Part shown: piece after piece, positions 34,308-46,000 of the stretch
Numbering within the stretch: the stretch's first letter is position 1
Layout of the letters: each line of letters begins with the position of its first letter
DNA from: Pleurostoma richardsiae
Lineage: Eukaryota > Ascomycota > Sordariomycetes > Calosphaeriales > Pleurostomataceae
Assembly: GCA_030052745.1 (NCBI GenBank)
Contig: JANBVO010000007.1
Location: 868,001-932,000 of the forward strand
Length of the DNA: 64,000 bases
Direction of reading: 5' to 3'
Notes under the pieces: model-generated
The model's input: only the letters and a program-made list of their open reading frames with translations
The model's database searches: none
What the model was told of the DNA's origin: nothing
Made by a program: the position numbers and the translations under genes

Positions 34308-35192
34308 ATGGAAGCCTGCTGTACCTGCGCGACGCTGCTCTCCAAGGTCCCACGCCATTCCGAATCAGAGAAGCCCCTTCCCCATGACCGCAGGCTCGCC
34401 TGCTGCACGAGAGTGATTTGCGGGCTGTGTGTACATGTATGTGGCTGCAACCTTCCAGCGCAAAGTCTAAGGCTGGTATGCTCATGGCCCGTGTGACAGA
34501 ACAACTCCCGCTTCGCGTCGTACTGCCCCTACTGCCAGATATCGACCACGCCTTCCACCCTTCCCCAGGGCCTCAAGGAGCCGCCCTCCTACGCTTTCGC
34601 CACCGCGTCCGTCCCGCCCGAGGCACCGCCACCTTACACACCGCGTTCCATCTTGCTCCGCGAGGACCGACCGCTGGACGATGAGAAGGCGGCGGCGGCG
34701 GCAGCAGCAGGAGGGGGTGAAGGTGACTCGCCGCCAGCCGAGGACATCCTGCATTTCCTTGATCACGACCACGACACCGTCTCCTCCCTCTCTTTACGGT
34801 ACGGCGTGCCCCCGCCCGTGCTGCGGCAGGTCAACAAGCTGCCGAGCGACCACCTGCTCCTGGCGCGGCGGACGGTGCTCATACCCGGGACGTGGTGCCG
34901 GCCGGGGGCCGTGAGCCTGTCGCCGCGGCCCGTCGAAGGGGAGGAGGAAGAGCGACGGAGGAGCAAGATCCGTCGGTGGATGGTGGGCTGCAAGGTCGCT
35001 GACTACGATATTGCGGTGCTCTACCTCGAGCAGGTGGACTACGATCTCGGCGCGGCGATGGAGGCGTACTTCGCTGACGAGGCCTGGGAGAAGGCGCACC
35101 CCTTGCACGGCCGGGGCGGTCGCCTCAAGGGGAAGGGAGCGATGACTGCTAGGGGGACTGGCAACACGGCGTTTTCTAGAAGGCGGATTTAA
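34308..35192 (+). CDS. Intracellular LysM protein with Cys-rich N-terminus
   Basis: Protein of 273 aa from exons 34308-34436 and 34500-35192; the intron 34437-34499 has a GTATGT donor and GACAG acceptor and joins ICGLCVH to NNSRFASYCPYCQ. The start lies in a strong context (GCCGCCATGG). The N-terminus has four Cys pairs (CCTCATLL, CCTRVICGLC, YCPYC), suggesting a zinc-binding module. A Pro-rich linker is followed by a LysM domain (about residues 127-175: FLDHDHDTVSSLSLRYGV...LRQVNKLPSDHLLLARRTVLIPG). A C-terminal UBA/CUE-like helical stretch follows (about 205-243: KVADYDIAVLYLEQVDYDLGAAMEAYF). No signal peptide is seen, unlike secreted fungal LysM effectors, so a cytosolic role resembling LYSMD1-type proteins is more likely. 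Function is unknown. Confidence 0.82.
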
Positions 35193-35505
35193 TGGCAAGG
35201 GAGTGACTGGGCTTGTCGACACTAGCATGGTGGTTTTGACCTCTGGAAGGAGTAGATAGGCGTACAGATGGCGCACTGGCGTTGTATTCCGTTCATTAGA
35301 CTTCATGGGTTCATTTCTGGTTCTTGATCTACCTCGCCTTCTTCCCCGCCATGTCCCGTTGGCCTGAGGAACAGGCTAAGATAATCCTCTTATAGCCTGA
35401 GCAAACGCCTACGCCATGCTCCGACCAATACTGTACATATACATACAATCACATACGCCAAGGATCCCGCACCAAGAAACGACGTGATACGGCTTCGCCC
35501 ACAAT
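35193..35505. other. Convergent 3' spacer
   Basis: 313 bp between the ends of the LysM gene (+) and the SF3B3 gene (-). No gene is seen; TACATATACATACA-like AT-rich sequence near 35435 may serve 3' end formation. Confidence 0.45.
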
Positions 35506-38500
35506 TTAAAACGCAGAGCGGGTACGGAAATCCTGCTTCATGTTAGCATAAATCCACGACACACAGATGGAGCAGATCTTACTGATATCTTTCGTTCGAT
35601 TTCTCGGACCGAACGATCGAGCTCACCCGCAATCATCATCTTCTTATCACTGGGTAGTAACGTAAATCTCTCGCAGAGATCGCCGTCGATTACACCCTTG
35701 ACGGGGACATAGTATCCACGATACATGAGGTGGTCCCGTCCAGCTAAGGGGGGATCTTCCGACCTCATATGCTGCTCCAAGGTCTGGAAGAAGTCCACGT
35801 CCTCCCTGCTCACGAAGGGAATGAGAACACCAATTGTGCCCTGCAGGCCGCTCCACAGGAGGACCTCCTGCCCGCCAACCACAAGATTTGTCTTGCAAAT
35901 GCTCGTAGGGATGTCCTGGGTATAGAAATGGGTCATCAGATCCAATCGGTTCGGGGTTCCGTGGAGGTAGTGACGGGCGTGAGTGAGGTGGACTTCTGAG
36001 CTTGGCTCATCCGCTTCTGCGCTGATTTTCTCTGGACAACGGAGAATCCAGATATTGCCGAACTTATCACCACCTGCAACAGACTCATAGTCAACCATAG
36101 TCGTACAATTTGTCCAGCGGGCGACCGTATCGTCTACGAACGGGAGCAACTTGTTCGACTCGTACTTGTACACGACGTAGGTGATGCCTTGCTGCACATC
36201 TCCCACCACAATGCGGCTGCCCTGTGACTGCAAGGAAACAATCATCTGCGGAGCGACTTCAGCTTGTGACTTCCTGAGTAATTGTCTGAGTCCCAAGTCA
36301 TAGATCCGCAGAGTCTTGCCTATGCCTGCTAGTAGGCGGCCTTGAAATGGCAGTAAAGCCATGGGAGGCTCCTCGATTTTGGTCTTGTGGATAAACTCCA
36401 GGTCTCTCCCATTGTCATGGAATCGATAGACATGGATGTAGCCTTCCGTGAATTGGCGAGGGTTAAGAACCATATCCTTGCCAGTCCCAACAACTAGGAA
36501 GCTCTCACCGTCCTGACTGGCAAAGGAGACAACAGCGGCGCTTACTGCAGCTTCGTTGTCCGTGAAGTCTATCCTTTGCAGCACGCGTGGATCTTCCTCA
36601 GATGGGTCAACGACACTAATGCAAGAAGCCCAGCGTCCTCTGCCACGAGGATATCCAAATTCATCGGGAGGTAGTACTTTCGCATCGCCATTAACAATGC
36701 TGGGATCCGACAATAGTCGCTGCCTCAGTTCTGGAGGGAGGGTGTTGTTGTCTGACTCAATGGTGTAAAAGTTCGGCTGATCGGGATGCTTGACCAGTCG
36801 CCGAGGCGTATACGTGAGCGGAATGGACCTCTGAATCATCGTCTCGCCCAGTTTCTCGATAGAGAAGATCCTTGATTATAGTTAGCTTCATTGCTTCGAG
36901 AGGGATAACGCAGCAGAAGTGTTGGTTGTTGCATGTCAGAAGGAACAATTGGTATCAAGTGTTCGATACTAATACCTCATGGCCAATGTGGCGTAGGAAT
37001 CCCGTTTATCATCATTTCAACAGTAGAAAGGAGAGGAGATGAGAATGACTGACCTTAGGTAACTGGCATGAATTCCTACCATGCCTTCCTCGCACTGCTC
37101 ACTGCTGAAGTTCCAACCCCATTCAAGCTCTGAGTAGCTCAGGGGGGTCATGACGAAGCCCTTAGTGAGCGGATCCGCGTACCCTAGCCAGGATCTTGAG
37201 CTGAGAGCCAGAACACATGTCTTCTTCTGCACGGACACCTCGAAGAGTCGGACTGCCCGCGGCCCCAAGAACTTTTGTCGTGTGTCCGTCAGCTCTCCGG
37301 TAATCTCGTCAAGGACTGTGCGTAGGTAGACACCTGAGTGGAGACCAATGTGCAGATACAGGGTGGAACCTCCCGAAGCAGAATCCTCCATTGCCATGAT
37401 TGACAGCGCCGACGGTGCCGCAGTGAGGGCCTGGACAGATTTGTTCTCCAGGGTAGACTCGGGGTCTAGGCTGAGAATGCGGACAGTCCTGTCATCACAG
37501 CCGACCGCCAAGAAAGAGCTGCGGAGGCGGCCTTCCGGCACCTCACCCAAGCTCAGACATGTTACAGTACCGAACATCTCCTTCTTCTCATCGTACTCAG
37601 CCAGCGAGCCGTCCGAGTCCATCTCGAAATAAACGATCTCTCCAGAGCTGAGAGCGATGGCAACTTGACGCTCATTCGTTGTAGCTGCCACGATAGATCG
37701 GTGCTGTGGAGCGGTCCATTCATTGACACGTCCATGGCGAATGTGACGGATGCCCTTAGGATGAATCTGAATGAGACCATCGTCTCCAAGCTGCTGGACT
37801 GCCAGAGTTGGAACGGAGGCGAGAAATCCTGTATCGGTGACTTCTTCCACGGTCTCTCCGATGCTCAACACCAAGGTACCGTTGGTAAAGGAAAGGACAA
37901 TGTACGCATCGTACTGATCATCCCGGTGTAGCTTGGTCGTCCAGACGGCTGACGGCGTACCAGGCAGCTCAGAGGCGACAATCTCGTTCACTTCCAGCCC
38001 ATGCTTCAGGATCCGGAAAGTGCTCCTTGCCGAATTTCCACAGACCGAGTAAATCTGCGGTGCGTCCTCCTCCGTCAGGTTAGCGACCTTGCAGTCAGTG
38101 AGAGGATTCATCGAGTCTATGCTCTCCACAAGTGCCAAGTTCTCGGCCGGCCGGGGATAGAAATAGACCGGCTCGTAAGATGTCTTGTGGTCAGTAGGGA
38201 AGTCATCGCTGGTAAACTCCAGCTCTTCATCGTCATCGCCAAGCTTCTCGAACTGGTAGAAACGATGGTTGCCGAACTCGCTAGCCACGAACAGAAAACC
38301 ACTCTTGAGGATGCAAAGACTATTTGCCAAGGGGATCGTGTCGAAGTACTTAATTTTCAGACGCTTCACTTCTCCTGTAGGGTTGCCAGCTTCGTCTTCG
38401 ACCATGTCAATGGTGACCTTGAACAAGTCACCATCTTCGGTCTGCAGTAGGAAGAAGAAAGCACCAGCGCTCCCCTTGAGCTTATGCATTACCCCAGACA

Positions 38501-39531
38501 CAATGTTGCGCTTTCGTTGGGGATCCTCTGTGGCACCTCGACGTCGGGGGATAGGGACACGAAAAGCCTCCTGGTTGGAGTGGCGATATGTTACGTTCTC
38601 CTCCCCGCAAACAAGAACACCGGATGGTCCATCGTTCCCTCCCGGAACTTGGAATAACAAAGACGACGTCGGGTCAACTGGTTCTGACCACTTGCGTACC
38701 ACATGATTGAGACCCAGATCAAGCTCGTAGTAGACGAGTTGAGTCTCAACCTCCTGGTAAGCTTGACCAGTCGGATCTTGATCCGCCTCGGTATACTCAG
38801 TTTCCAAGGCGGCGAAAACTGGGTTGGCGTAGCCGACATCCAGGGCTACAAGAGAAAAGACGAGAACGCCTGGCTTGTGGGCCTCAAGAGGCGAGGAAAT
38901 GGTGAGCTCCGCTTGGGAGTTGCGGTTGAGAACATAGACCAGCTTGTTCTTTTCCACAGCCGCTATCAGACAAGCTCTGCCCTTCGGGTCCGAGGCAAGA
39001 AACTGCCCAGGGATCACTCGACGGACGCCAGACTTTCCAAATGTCTCGAGATGAATGCGGGAGAAGCGGTTCTGGGCAGGAAGGTATTCGACAATGGCGA
39101 TTCTGCCCGAGTCTGTCGCTAGGATGATGTAGTCTGCACAGAGATTGTTTTAGCATAGTTCGGCTCATTTGACAATCCTTCACAGTAGCTGGCCAATGTC
39201 ACTCAGGAATTGTTCAGGAAGGACCTGGCATCCCGGCTTCGAATCACTAAGCGGCCATACAGAGAAAGCTGGAGCGGACATGCTCACCTTTGTTGCTTCC
39301 AGCTAGCCTGAATGATGAAACTGCCCGAATGATGCCAAAAACATCGTGGGACAGCACAGTTACGACTTTGCCCTGGGTAGGGTCAGGCCGTAGGAGCGAC
39401 AGCCGTGAGCCAGAAGCCGTGATGATTTGCTGCTCCTTCGTGCCAGAGAACTGTCCGAGGATTGCTTGGGTTACGGCAGTAGGAGGCTGGAGGGTGAGGG
39501 AATACAGGAACATGTTCGATGTGGTCGCCAT
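35506..39531 (-). CDS. RSE1: Splicing factor 3B subunit 3 (Rse1)
   Basis: Core component of the SF3b complex of U2 snRNP, a triple beta-propeller protein that scaffolds SF3B1 at the branch site. Exons on the minus strand are 39531-39288, 39133-37054, 36870-35583 and 35532-35506, total 3,639 nt, 1,212 aa, the usual SF3B3 length. The introns (39134-39287, 36871-37053, 35533-35582) restore [28 protein letters not shown] and [12 protein letters not shown]. The N-terminus [19 protein letters not shown] and the C-terminal [24 protein letters not shown] are diagnostic of SF3B3 rather than its paralogues DDB1 and CPSF1. The last coding exon is only 27 nt. The gene is divergent from the MSS51 homologue with 297 bp between starts. 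Confidence 0.95.
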
Positions 39532-39828
39532 CTTCGCGCCCTTATGCGCAGAAGCCTGCGCAAACCCTCGCCCTGCTTTGGAGCTGAAGCCGTGGTTGTG
39601 TCGCGAACAAGGCTCTTCCCTTCAAGCTGTACCTTGTCGCGAATCACAAATTTCGAAGCTCTGAAAGCCCGCCGAAGTGTGGCGACCGGCGGGAAGGGAA
39701 GATGAATAACCCGATGTGGCTAGTGCCCAGGTAGCAGCTCTGCCCGAGATACCTCAGACCACACCAGGTTTGCGCTCACGCACAAGCTTTGATAGCTCTG
39801 CGCATCCAACTCAGCAGGGCAGGCAGCA
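39532..39828. promoter_or_regulatory. Short bidirectional promoter
   Basis: 297 bp between the divergent start codons of SF3B3 (-) and MSS51 (+). Both 5' leaders must lie here, so the two promoters probably share elements. No specific site was assigned. Confidence 0.55.
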
Positions 39829-41448
39829 ATGTCTACCATATGCCGGCGATGTGCACGATCGGCTACGAGGCAATTGGCCTCCTCACAATTTCCTACGGCC
39901 TTGGCGGTAGGTCCGGCCATCACCAGCTCGAGGAGGCTTCACTCTGGATCAGGCGCAAGGATAGGTGCACAGAATGACGGGCCTTCCGGGTCAGTGTCGC
40001 GGAAGAGACTGTCCTCGAGCTTCGCGCAAGCCCAGATTAGGGACTCAGCTGCAGCTGCGACTAAGCCTGACGAACGCTCGAAGAAGCCTGTTCTTGCGGC
40101 GAACGACCTGTTCCACTCATTCACGAACTCGCCCATAACCGATATGCGACACCGTGCTGCGTTTATAAGACAGCATGCATATTGCCCGCATCCCGATCAT
40201 CGTCCTGCCCGCTTGTCAGAGAGCGGCGAGCCTCTGCGACAAAATCCCCAAGCCGGACAACTACCTCCCGCTCATGTTGACTTTGAATGCCCTGATTGCG
40301 GGATCCCTGTATACTGCAGCAAGGAACACTGGATGGCGGATTACGAGGCACACCTTGAGATTTGTGATACCCTGAGGCAGATCAACGAGGATGATCATGA
40401 CCTGCGATCCGGAAGGTTCTTTCCCGAGTTCGAATATGCAGGTCCTCAGATGGAAGAGGCCATCGTGAACATGACGAACTGGGACACTTTTTTGTATACG
40501 CGCAACTTCGAGGCCATCAACTCCGACCGAAGCATGCGGCAGGCAACAAGACTGCTGACCTACCCTGTTACAATTGGCAGCATCCTACACGAGCTGAGCC
40601 CGTATAGCATCCGCTCTGGCGGAAGGCTGACTGCCGAAGGGTTGAAGAGTCTCAGCGGTAGGTCCATTTTTCCTGCACTATACCCTGTCTTGAAATTGCT
40701 GACCATCACAGCTCTCCGGTACACACTGCACCCTCCCAAGACCGGCGGCGGGGAGGGTATCAAGGGCCTTAGACCCGAAGCACCTCCGGTGAGGATCTTC
40801 ATCCTTGGTGCCCGCGCTGAGTCCTCACTACCGCGTGATGTATGGGTCCAACTGGCGCATCTCTTCCCCCGCGCCAAATTTCACCTCATCTTTATTGGAC
40901 CGGAGAGCATGGCGAACCGTGATGACGAATTTCCCTTACCTCCCCGGGCTCCTTCAAACCCGTTCGGCGCTGTTGTCGAGGACCGGGTATGGCCAACCAT
41001 GAAGATCAGCACCATTGTGGATTATTACCATACCCTCCATGAGACGGGTTACTTCTACCCATATGATCCGTACTTCGACTGCTTCATGCTCTTCCACCCA
41101 GGTCTTGGTCATCCAGCGAGTTCGCATGAGTGGGAGGAGACGATACCCCTTCTGCTGGAAACCAAGGCACCCATTCTTGTAACTGGATACACTCAGTATG
41201 ACATGGAGAGGGACATTGAGTGGGTCAACAAGACGGCCAAGGGAGAATTTGATTTGCTCATGGAGCCGGGTGAAAACACCTTCCGCAGCCTGCGTTGGGA
41301 CCTGAACGATCTGGATCCCCAGGATATCAGTTGCGGTAACTGGGGCGTCTGGGCCTTCAGGGGCAAGAGGTACGTTCCCCAAGTTCACTGTACAGCCCGC
41401 AAACTAATCCTAGACAGATACGAGACTACGAGAAAGGACGAGGCCTAG
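39829..41448 (+). CDS. MSS51: Mss51-like mitochondrial MYND zinc-finger protein
   Basis: Mitochondrial protein that in yeast activates COX1 mRNA translation and chaperones newly made Cox1. The N-terminus (MSTICRRCARSATRQLASSQF) is a classic Arg/Ser presequence. A MYND-type zinc finger spans about residues 116-180 (YCPHPDHR, FECPDCGIPVYCSKEHW, AHLEICDTLR). The Mss51 C-terminal domain follows (IFILGARAESSLP, FHLIFIGPES, YDCFMLFHPGLGHP-like, PILVTGYTQYDMERDI). One reading frame runs through the whole locus, but two introns are clear: 40658-40711 (GTAGGT...ATCACAG, 54 nt) and 41370-41417 (GTACGT...CTAATCCTAGACAG, 48 nt). Both are multiples of three without stops. Splicing gives SLSALRYTLH and GKRYETTRKDEA and a 505-aa protein. 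Confidence 0.92.
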   Translation: MSTICRRCARSATRQLASSQFPTALAVGPAITSSRRLHSGSGARIGAQNDGPSGSVSRKRLSSSFAQAQIRDSAAAATKPDERSKKPVLAANDLFHSFTNSPITDMRHRAAFIRQHAYCPHPDHRPARLSESGEPLRQNPQAGQLPPAHVDFECPDCGIPVYCSKEHWMADYEAHLEICDTLRQINEDDHDLRSGRFFPEFEYAGPQMEEAIVNMTNWDTFLYTRNFEAINSDRSMRQATRLLTYPVTIGSILHELSPYSIRSGGRLTAEGLKSLSGRSIFPALYPVLKLLTITALRYTLHPPKTGGGEGIKGLRPEAPPVRIFILGARAESSLPRDVWVQLAHLFPRAKFHLIFIGPESMANRDDEFPLPPRAPSNPFGAVVEDRVWPTMKISTIVDYYHTLHETGYFYPYDPYFDCFMLFHPGLGHPASSHEWEETIPLLLETKAPILVTGYTQYDMERDIEWVNKTAKGEFDLLMEPGENTFRSLRWDLNDLDPQDISCGNWGVWAFRGKRYVPQVHCTARKLILDRYETTRKDEA

Positions 41449-42278
41449 AGAGGCTAACGGTGGTGTTTGTAGTCTGGTGGACTACCATGTCACAAATCAA
41501 TGTACCAATATGTGTAGTGAAAATCGCCCATCTGGGGAACATCCCAATGCTGGGACGCCAATACAGCTCCTGAATATTTTGCTCCGCATCTACCTGCCTT
41601 GTTCTTCTCCCCTTGATGTTCTCTCGGAGGCAGATCACTAATATCTCATGCTTACATGGTCAACCATGAATGTACTGCCTCGATAACTCGACCAATTGAG
41701 ATCCTTGGTAATCTTTCCTTCAAAATGACGATTGTCCAACGTTCGACTTCAAGGAGACAGGAAGGTTCACAAGTGAACAACTCAAGTTGGACCCTAGCGA
41801 CGCAGGTTTGCACTGGCTGACGATTCGGCTCAAAATACAGGATAGATAAGACACCAGGCGGTCAGCTCGCGGAGTTGCAAAGCCCATTCGAGGCAAGCGA
41901 TGAGGCCTAAATTGGGGTCATAATGGTACACCTATCAGGTAGCGCCCGGATTCTCTAGGCACAAGACAGCAGTGGTCACTCAATCAAAACTCCCTCAGCA
42001 AGTCCCATTGTCCACTGCCGGATTGACACCATAATGTAGGGAACCCTCTGCGTGTTGACAGCTCTCGTCCCATACGCGCATCATGACGTTAGTTAAAGAT
42101 CCGAGGTGTCACACACAGGGCTGAAAGCTTCTGCAGGGCGGTCAAGTCAACGTTGATTTTGTGTTAAGCCTCGCAGTATATGCACGGGTAAAATTGCATT
42201 CGCAGTCCTTCGCGTACGTAGGCAACTTGCTAGAGAAAAGGTATTCTACACTGGTGAACTTTGGGCGGATTATACACT
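41449..42278. other. Convergent intergenic spacer
   Basis: 830 bp between the 3' ends of MSS51 (+) and the ATP synthase delta gene (-). AT-richer than the flanks; no gene recognised. Confidence 0.5.
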
Positions 42279-43091
42279 CTATTTCAGGACAGCCTGCAGA
42301 CTCTCGAGAACCTGTCGGATATTAGCATGAGCGTCACAATGCAAAAGAGCCCAAAGGAAACTGTACGTACCTCCAGCTCAATCTTCGCCTCAGCAATGTC
42401 CTGCTCGCTTCCACTGCCATTCGCAACCTTCTGCGCCTCGGAGATCTGGGCCCGGACAGCCTCGGGGCTGAAATCCTCGAGGGGGTAGCCCTCAACAGCA
42501 TTGACGCTCAGAACAGAGTTGGGCTGGACAACCGCGAAGCCACCGGAGACTAGAGAGTAAAGCGTAAGTGAAGGTGTTCCTACAAACGTTCAAGTGACAT
42601 TGTTGCTCTGGTGTGACGTACGGAAGAACTGCTTGCTGCTGCCACCCTCCTCAATGACCTCAATCAAACCCGGCTTCAGCTGCTCGATCGAGGGGACGTG
42701 GTTGGCAAGGACGCCCATCTCTCCAGACTCGGCAGGGATGTTGACCTGGACAACATCGTGGGACTTGAAGATAGACTGCGTGCGGCAATTAGCTTCACCG
42801 TCAGTCCGCAGCTATGAAATAGCAGCGAGCAGTGCGAAACGGCGCATATCCATTACGCGCTACTCTTGCATGTTCTCGAGGTGGTGCGACGGGGTTCGAA
42901 CCTGGTGAGGCAGCGTCAAGCTCAGCTTGATCTGGGTAGAAGTTAGTATGGTGTAGCCGAGGTGCGACGGAGACCTGGCAGAAGCTTGCCTTGTCGGAAA
43001 CAGCCTCAGCATAACCCCTTCGCTGCAGGGGAGCTCGGATAGCTGCCGGGCGAGCTCGGAGGGCCACACGGGCAACGCGAAGGGAGTTCAT
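42279..43091 (-). CDS. ATP16: Mitochondrial F1-ATP synthase delta subunit
   Basis: Central-stalk subunit of F1Fo-ATP synthase (equivalent of bacterial epsilon), coupling rotation to catalysis in the mitochondrial matrix. Five exons on the minus strand: 43091-42990, 42931-42902, 42775-42622, 42549-42371 and 42311-42279; 498 nt, 165 aa, the length I recall for fungal orthologues. The presequence is MNSLRVARVALRARPAAIRAP. The mature part reads IKLSLTLPHQ-SIFKSHDVVQVNIPAESG, GVLANHVPSIEQLKPG, FFLSGGFAVVQPNS and ends VLESLQAVLK. Intron 1 (42932-42989) begins GCAAGC rather than GT: a GC-AG intron. Exon 2 is just 30 nt. The short exons mean no single reading frame reveals the gene. Confidence 0.93.
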
Positions 43092-46000
43092 GATGATGTG
43101 GTTGATCAATCGACAATTCTGCTGCGACAAGGACACCCGGATACCCGACGTCGTCGAGAAGAATTGCTGTCCGTCAAATTCGCGTAGCATCAAGCTCCAT
43201 CACGTGAGGCTTTCGGGACCGTGTATTTCCGATGAAGTCATGTGCTAGTGCATGTGACTAGTTAATGCTTATCGTCGTTATCAATGACATGTATATATCC
43301 GATAACAAGCCAAGTATGCAATAACTGGGCCATATTCTTTTTTCTATGCATGGCGAAGTTTGTCGGTGATCCCCGACAACGGAGTCAGTCACAGGATTCT
43401 GGTGGCAGTCGGGGCTGCGTCAGCAAATTGATGGCAAGATCTCCAGAGATCACCATAGCCACGCCGCCACCAAGCTTGATACACTTCTACTTAGACTGTC
43501 TACCTTGGTAGCAGGAGGGAGTATCTCTGCTGCAACTGTAGGTCTCTCACATGCCGGCGCGTCTCCTGGGACGCCAAGAAAGGGTCCTTTCTGGACAACC
43601 CTGCAGGCTTTAGAGGTACTCCTGTCAGGCGACGATCGTCGCTAATCTACATACAAAGAGCCCGCGTCTCCCTTTGATCGCTACACAATGATCGACGGGA
43701 ACAAGTCAGGCGCCTGCCCTAAAGCTGTGGAAGTTGAAACACATTTCAGAGCCGCTTCTCCGGACCAAAAACTTGGCTTCTCGCTTAGAGCGAGGCCGTC
43801 GCCTCCATTCACGCTTGCGAGTACAGGCAGCCCGCGCTAGGGCAGAACCGTTTCGCGAAACGTACCTGATCGCGAGGTCCGTAGCTCTGACAATCGTAGG
43901 TACACGGGCGCCATCCAGTACCTAGCAACTGCTGCGGTCCTGCGAATTTCCCCCCTGCTTCAATCTGGGTGAGGAATCCAAGGGATCTTATGGCCTGGAC
44001 TCGTCACCGCCCTCCAAGGGAGAAGATGCCCACCCCTTACTGCGGGTTCAACTTCATCAGGGTTGCTCACCGCTCGTCGCAACAGGCTGTGACCGCCTCC
44101 CTAACTGGTGTTTTGTACATTAACTACGACGGCAGGAGGTCGTAGGAAAGCTTGGCTTACGAAGACTTACTTTACCTGCAAGGTGGTACGAAACAACAAG
44201 TCCCTGCAGGGAGATAGTGGTGCAAATGGCCATGACGACACCAGATCACGTATCCTTCGGAATACCATTTTCGTCCATGCGCTGATGCCGCGCTCCGCGA
44301 AGCTGCGGGTCATGTCGAGGGGGGGATGCGGGGTTCCGTTTCGATCTATCCCTACCATCGCGTGGGGTTCACACCTTCAAGCAACAAATATCGAACGCTA
44401 CTGGAGCGCCAGCGTGCCAATTGCTCCGAAAGGGGTCGCGAGCCGTGGCACAGCAAGGTTGCCGCCCAGAGCCGAATGGAGACTGATGGGCAGGTCATGA
44501 AGGTCACATTGCTGGTGCTGATTCACGGCGGCGGCGGCGGCAAGGTTGGCGCCGTTCCTGGTTGGTGGTGGGCATGGCTGGTATGAAGTTTACCCGAATT
44601 CGAGTTCATACAAATTCCACAAGATGCCGTGAAAACATTGATTGACGGTCGGAAGCTGGCAATCCTGTTTGCGTCAAGCGGGATCAACTGTGATTGCTAC
44701 GGCAGCGGACAGGAGGACGACCCTGCAATCCTGGAGAAAGGAACCTAGTGTACAGTACCTGAGTACTTAGGGAGTTGTTTGGGCTCAATAGGCCAATACG
44801 GCAACAGCATTGGATGAAACCTTGCATCTTCTGATGACGAAATGCTTTCGCAACTTCCTTTATTCCTATTGTCCGGCATGCAGAGAGGGTCTCCGGATCG
44901 AAGGGTCGAAGGAAAGACTCGGGATCTTGCTAATTCTCCCCACCGCACAAGAAGCCGCTAAGGGGTACAGGTTACGGGACAAGACGCCTCGAGACTTTTC
45001 GGTACAATGAATCAGGATCAGCAGGTACAGCTCATAATTGCGAAAGCCCTGATGCACCGGCCTTGTCCTGTGCCGCACCACCACCTCCTGTCGAGCAGGA
45101 GAAAACCCGGGATTGCCCAGGTTGGCTACACCGCAGCTGCGAAGCGTGCCACGACACGACATGTCAGATCAGCGCCGCTTTGCTGACCTAGCTCGCTACC
45201 TTAGGGCCCTACACGGTAGGTACACACAGGAGTTTGCAGAGAGAGAGAGAGAGGGATTTATCTTGGTGGGCAGTAGCTTCATCGATGCACGCTATTCCGT
45301 ATGCCCCTAAGCACGGTAATAACGAGTCTGAACCCGCTGATTCACCGCCTCTTTGTACCAACCAGCCAACGTACGCGAGAGCCGTAAAGCGCTGTTTTCA
45401 AACATTGGACGGGTAAAAAAAGCCCGAGAGGGGCATCGGCCGGCCGTGATCGGTGCGGGACGTTTCGCCGCGCACACTCGAGTACTGCAGCCCATACGTC
45501 CAATTTGACGAGCATACTGTATACCTTATTGCTAAGGGCGATGCAGTATTCATCGCTCATTACACAGGAGGTAGTTGCCCATCTCCCGGGTCTGCTAGCC
45601 CGGGTTATCTCTACGTGAATGCAGCCAAGGCCAGAAGTAACGAAGAGGGCTTATCAAAGGCGTTGAGGGTGACTGCAGCTTGGTCGCCTTCGGCCTCGTC
45701 TCTCAAAGAAAGGAGCTCGGCTGTGGGATAGAGTACCACAGTAGGTAGCGTCCAAGAAACCGAAGGTGTGCTCCGTACCTGTAGGTCACTAACTCAGGGC
45801 ACTACCCGACCGAGCCTGGTATGGTCAAGTACTACTTACCTCACGGGTCATCTGCACGGTAGACGGAATACGGTGCTGTGCTGTGCTGTGGGATGGTGGG
45901 TTGGACGGGGTGCTTCGGAATCTGCGTTCTGCTTGGATGGTCGCCCTCAATGAAGGAAACCGAGGTTACAGATAACCTGTCCGGAAATACCTGCAAGGGT

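Noticed and set aside
42880-42915. tRNA T-arm-like GGGGTTCGAACC
   Set aside because: The stems around it do not pair as a T-arm, no acceptor or anticodon arm can be drawn, and the sequence is an intron boundary of the ATP synthase delta gene.
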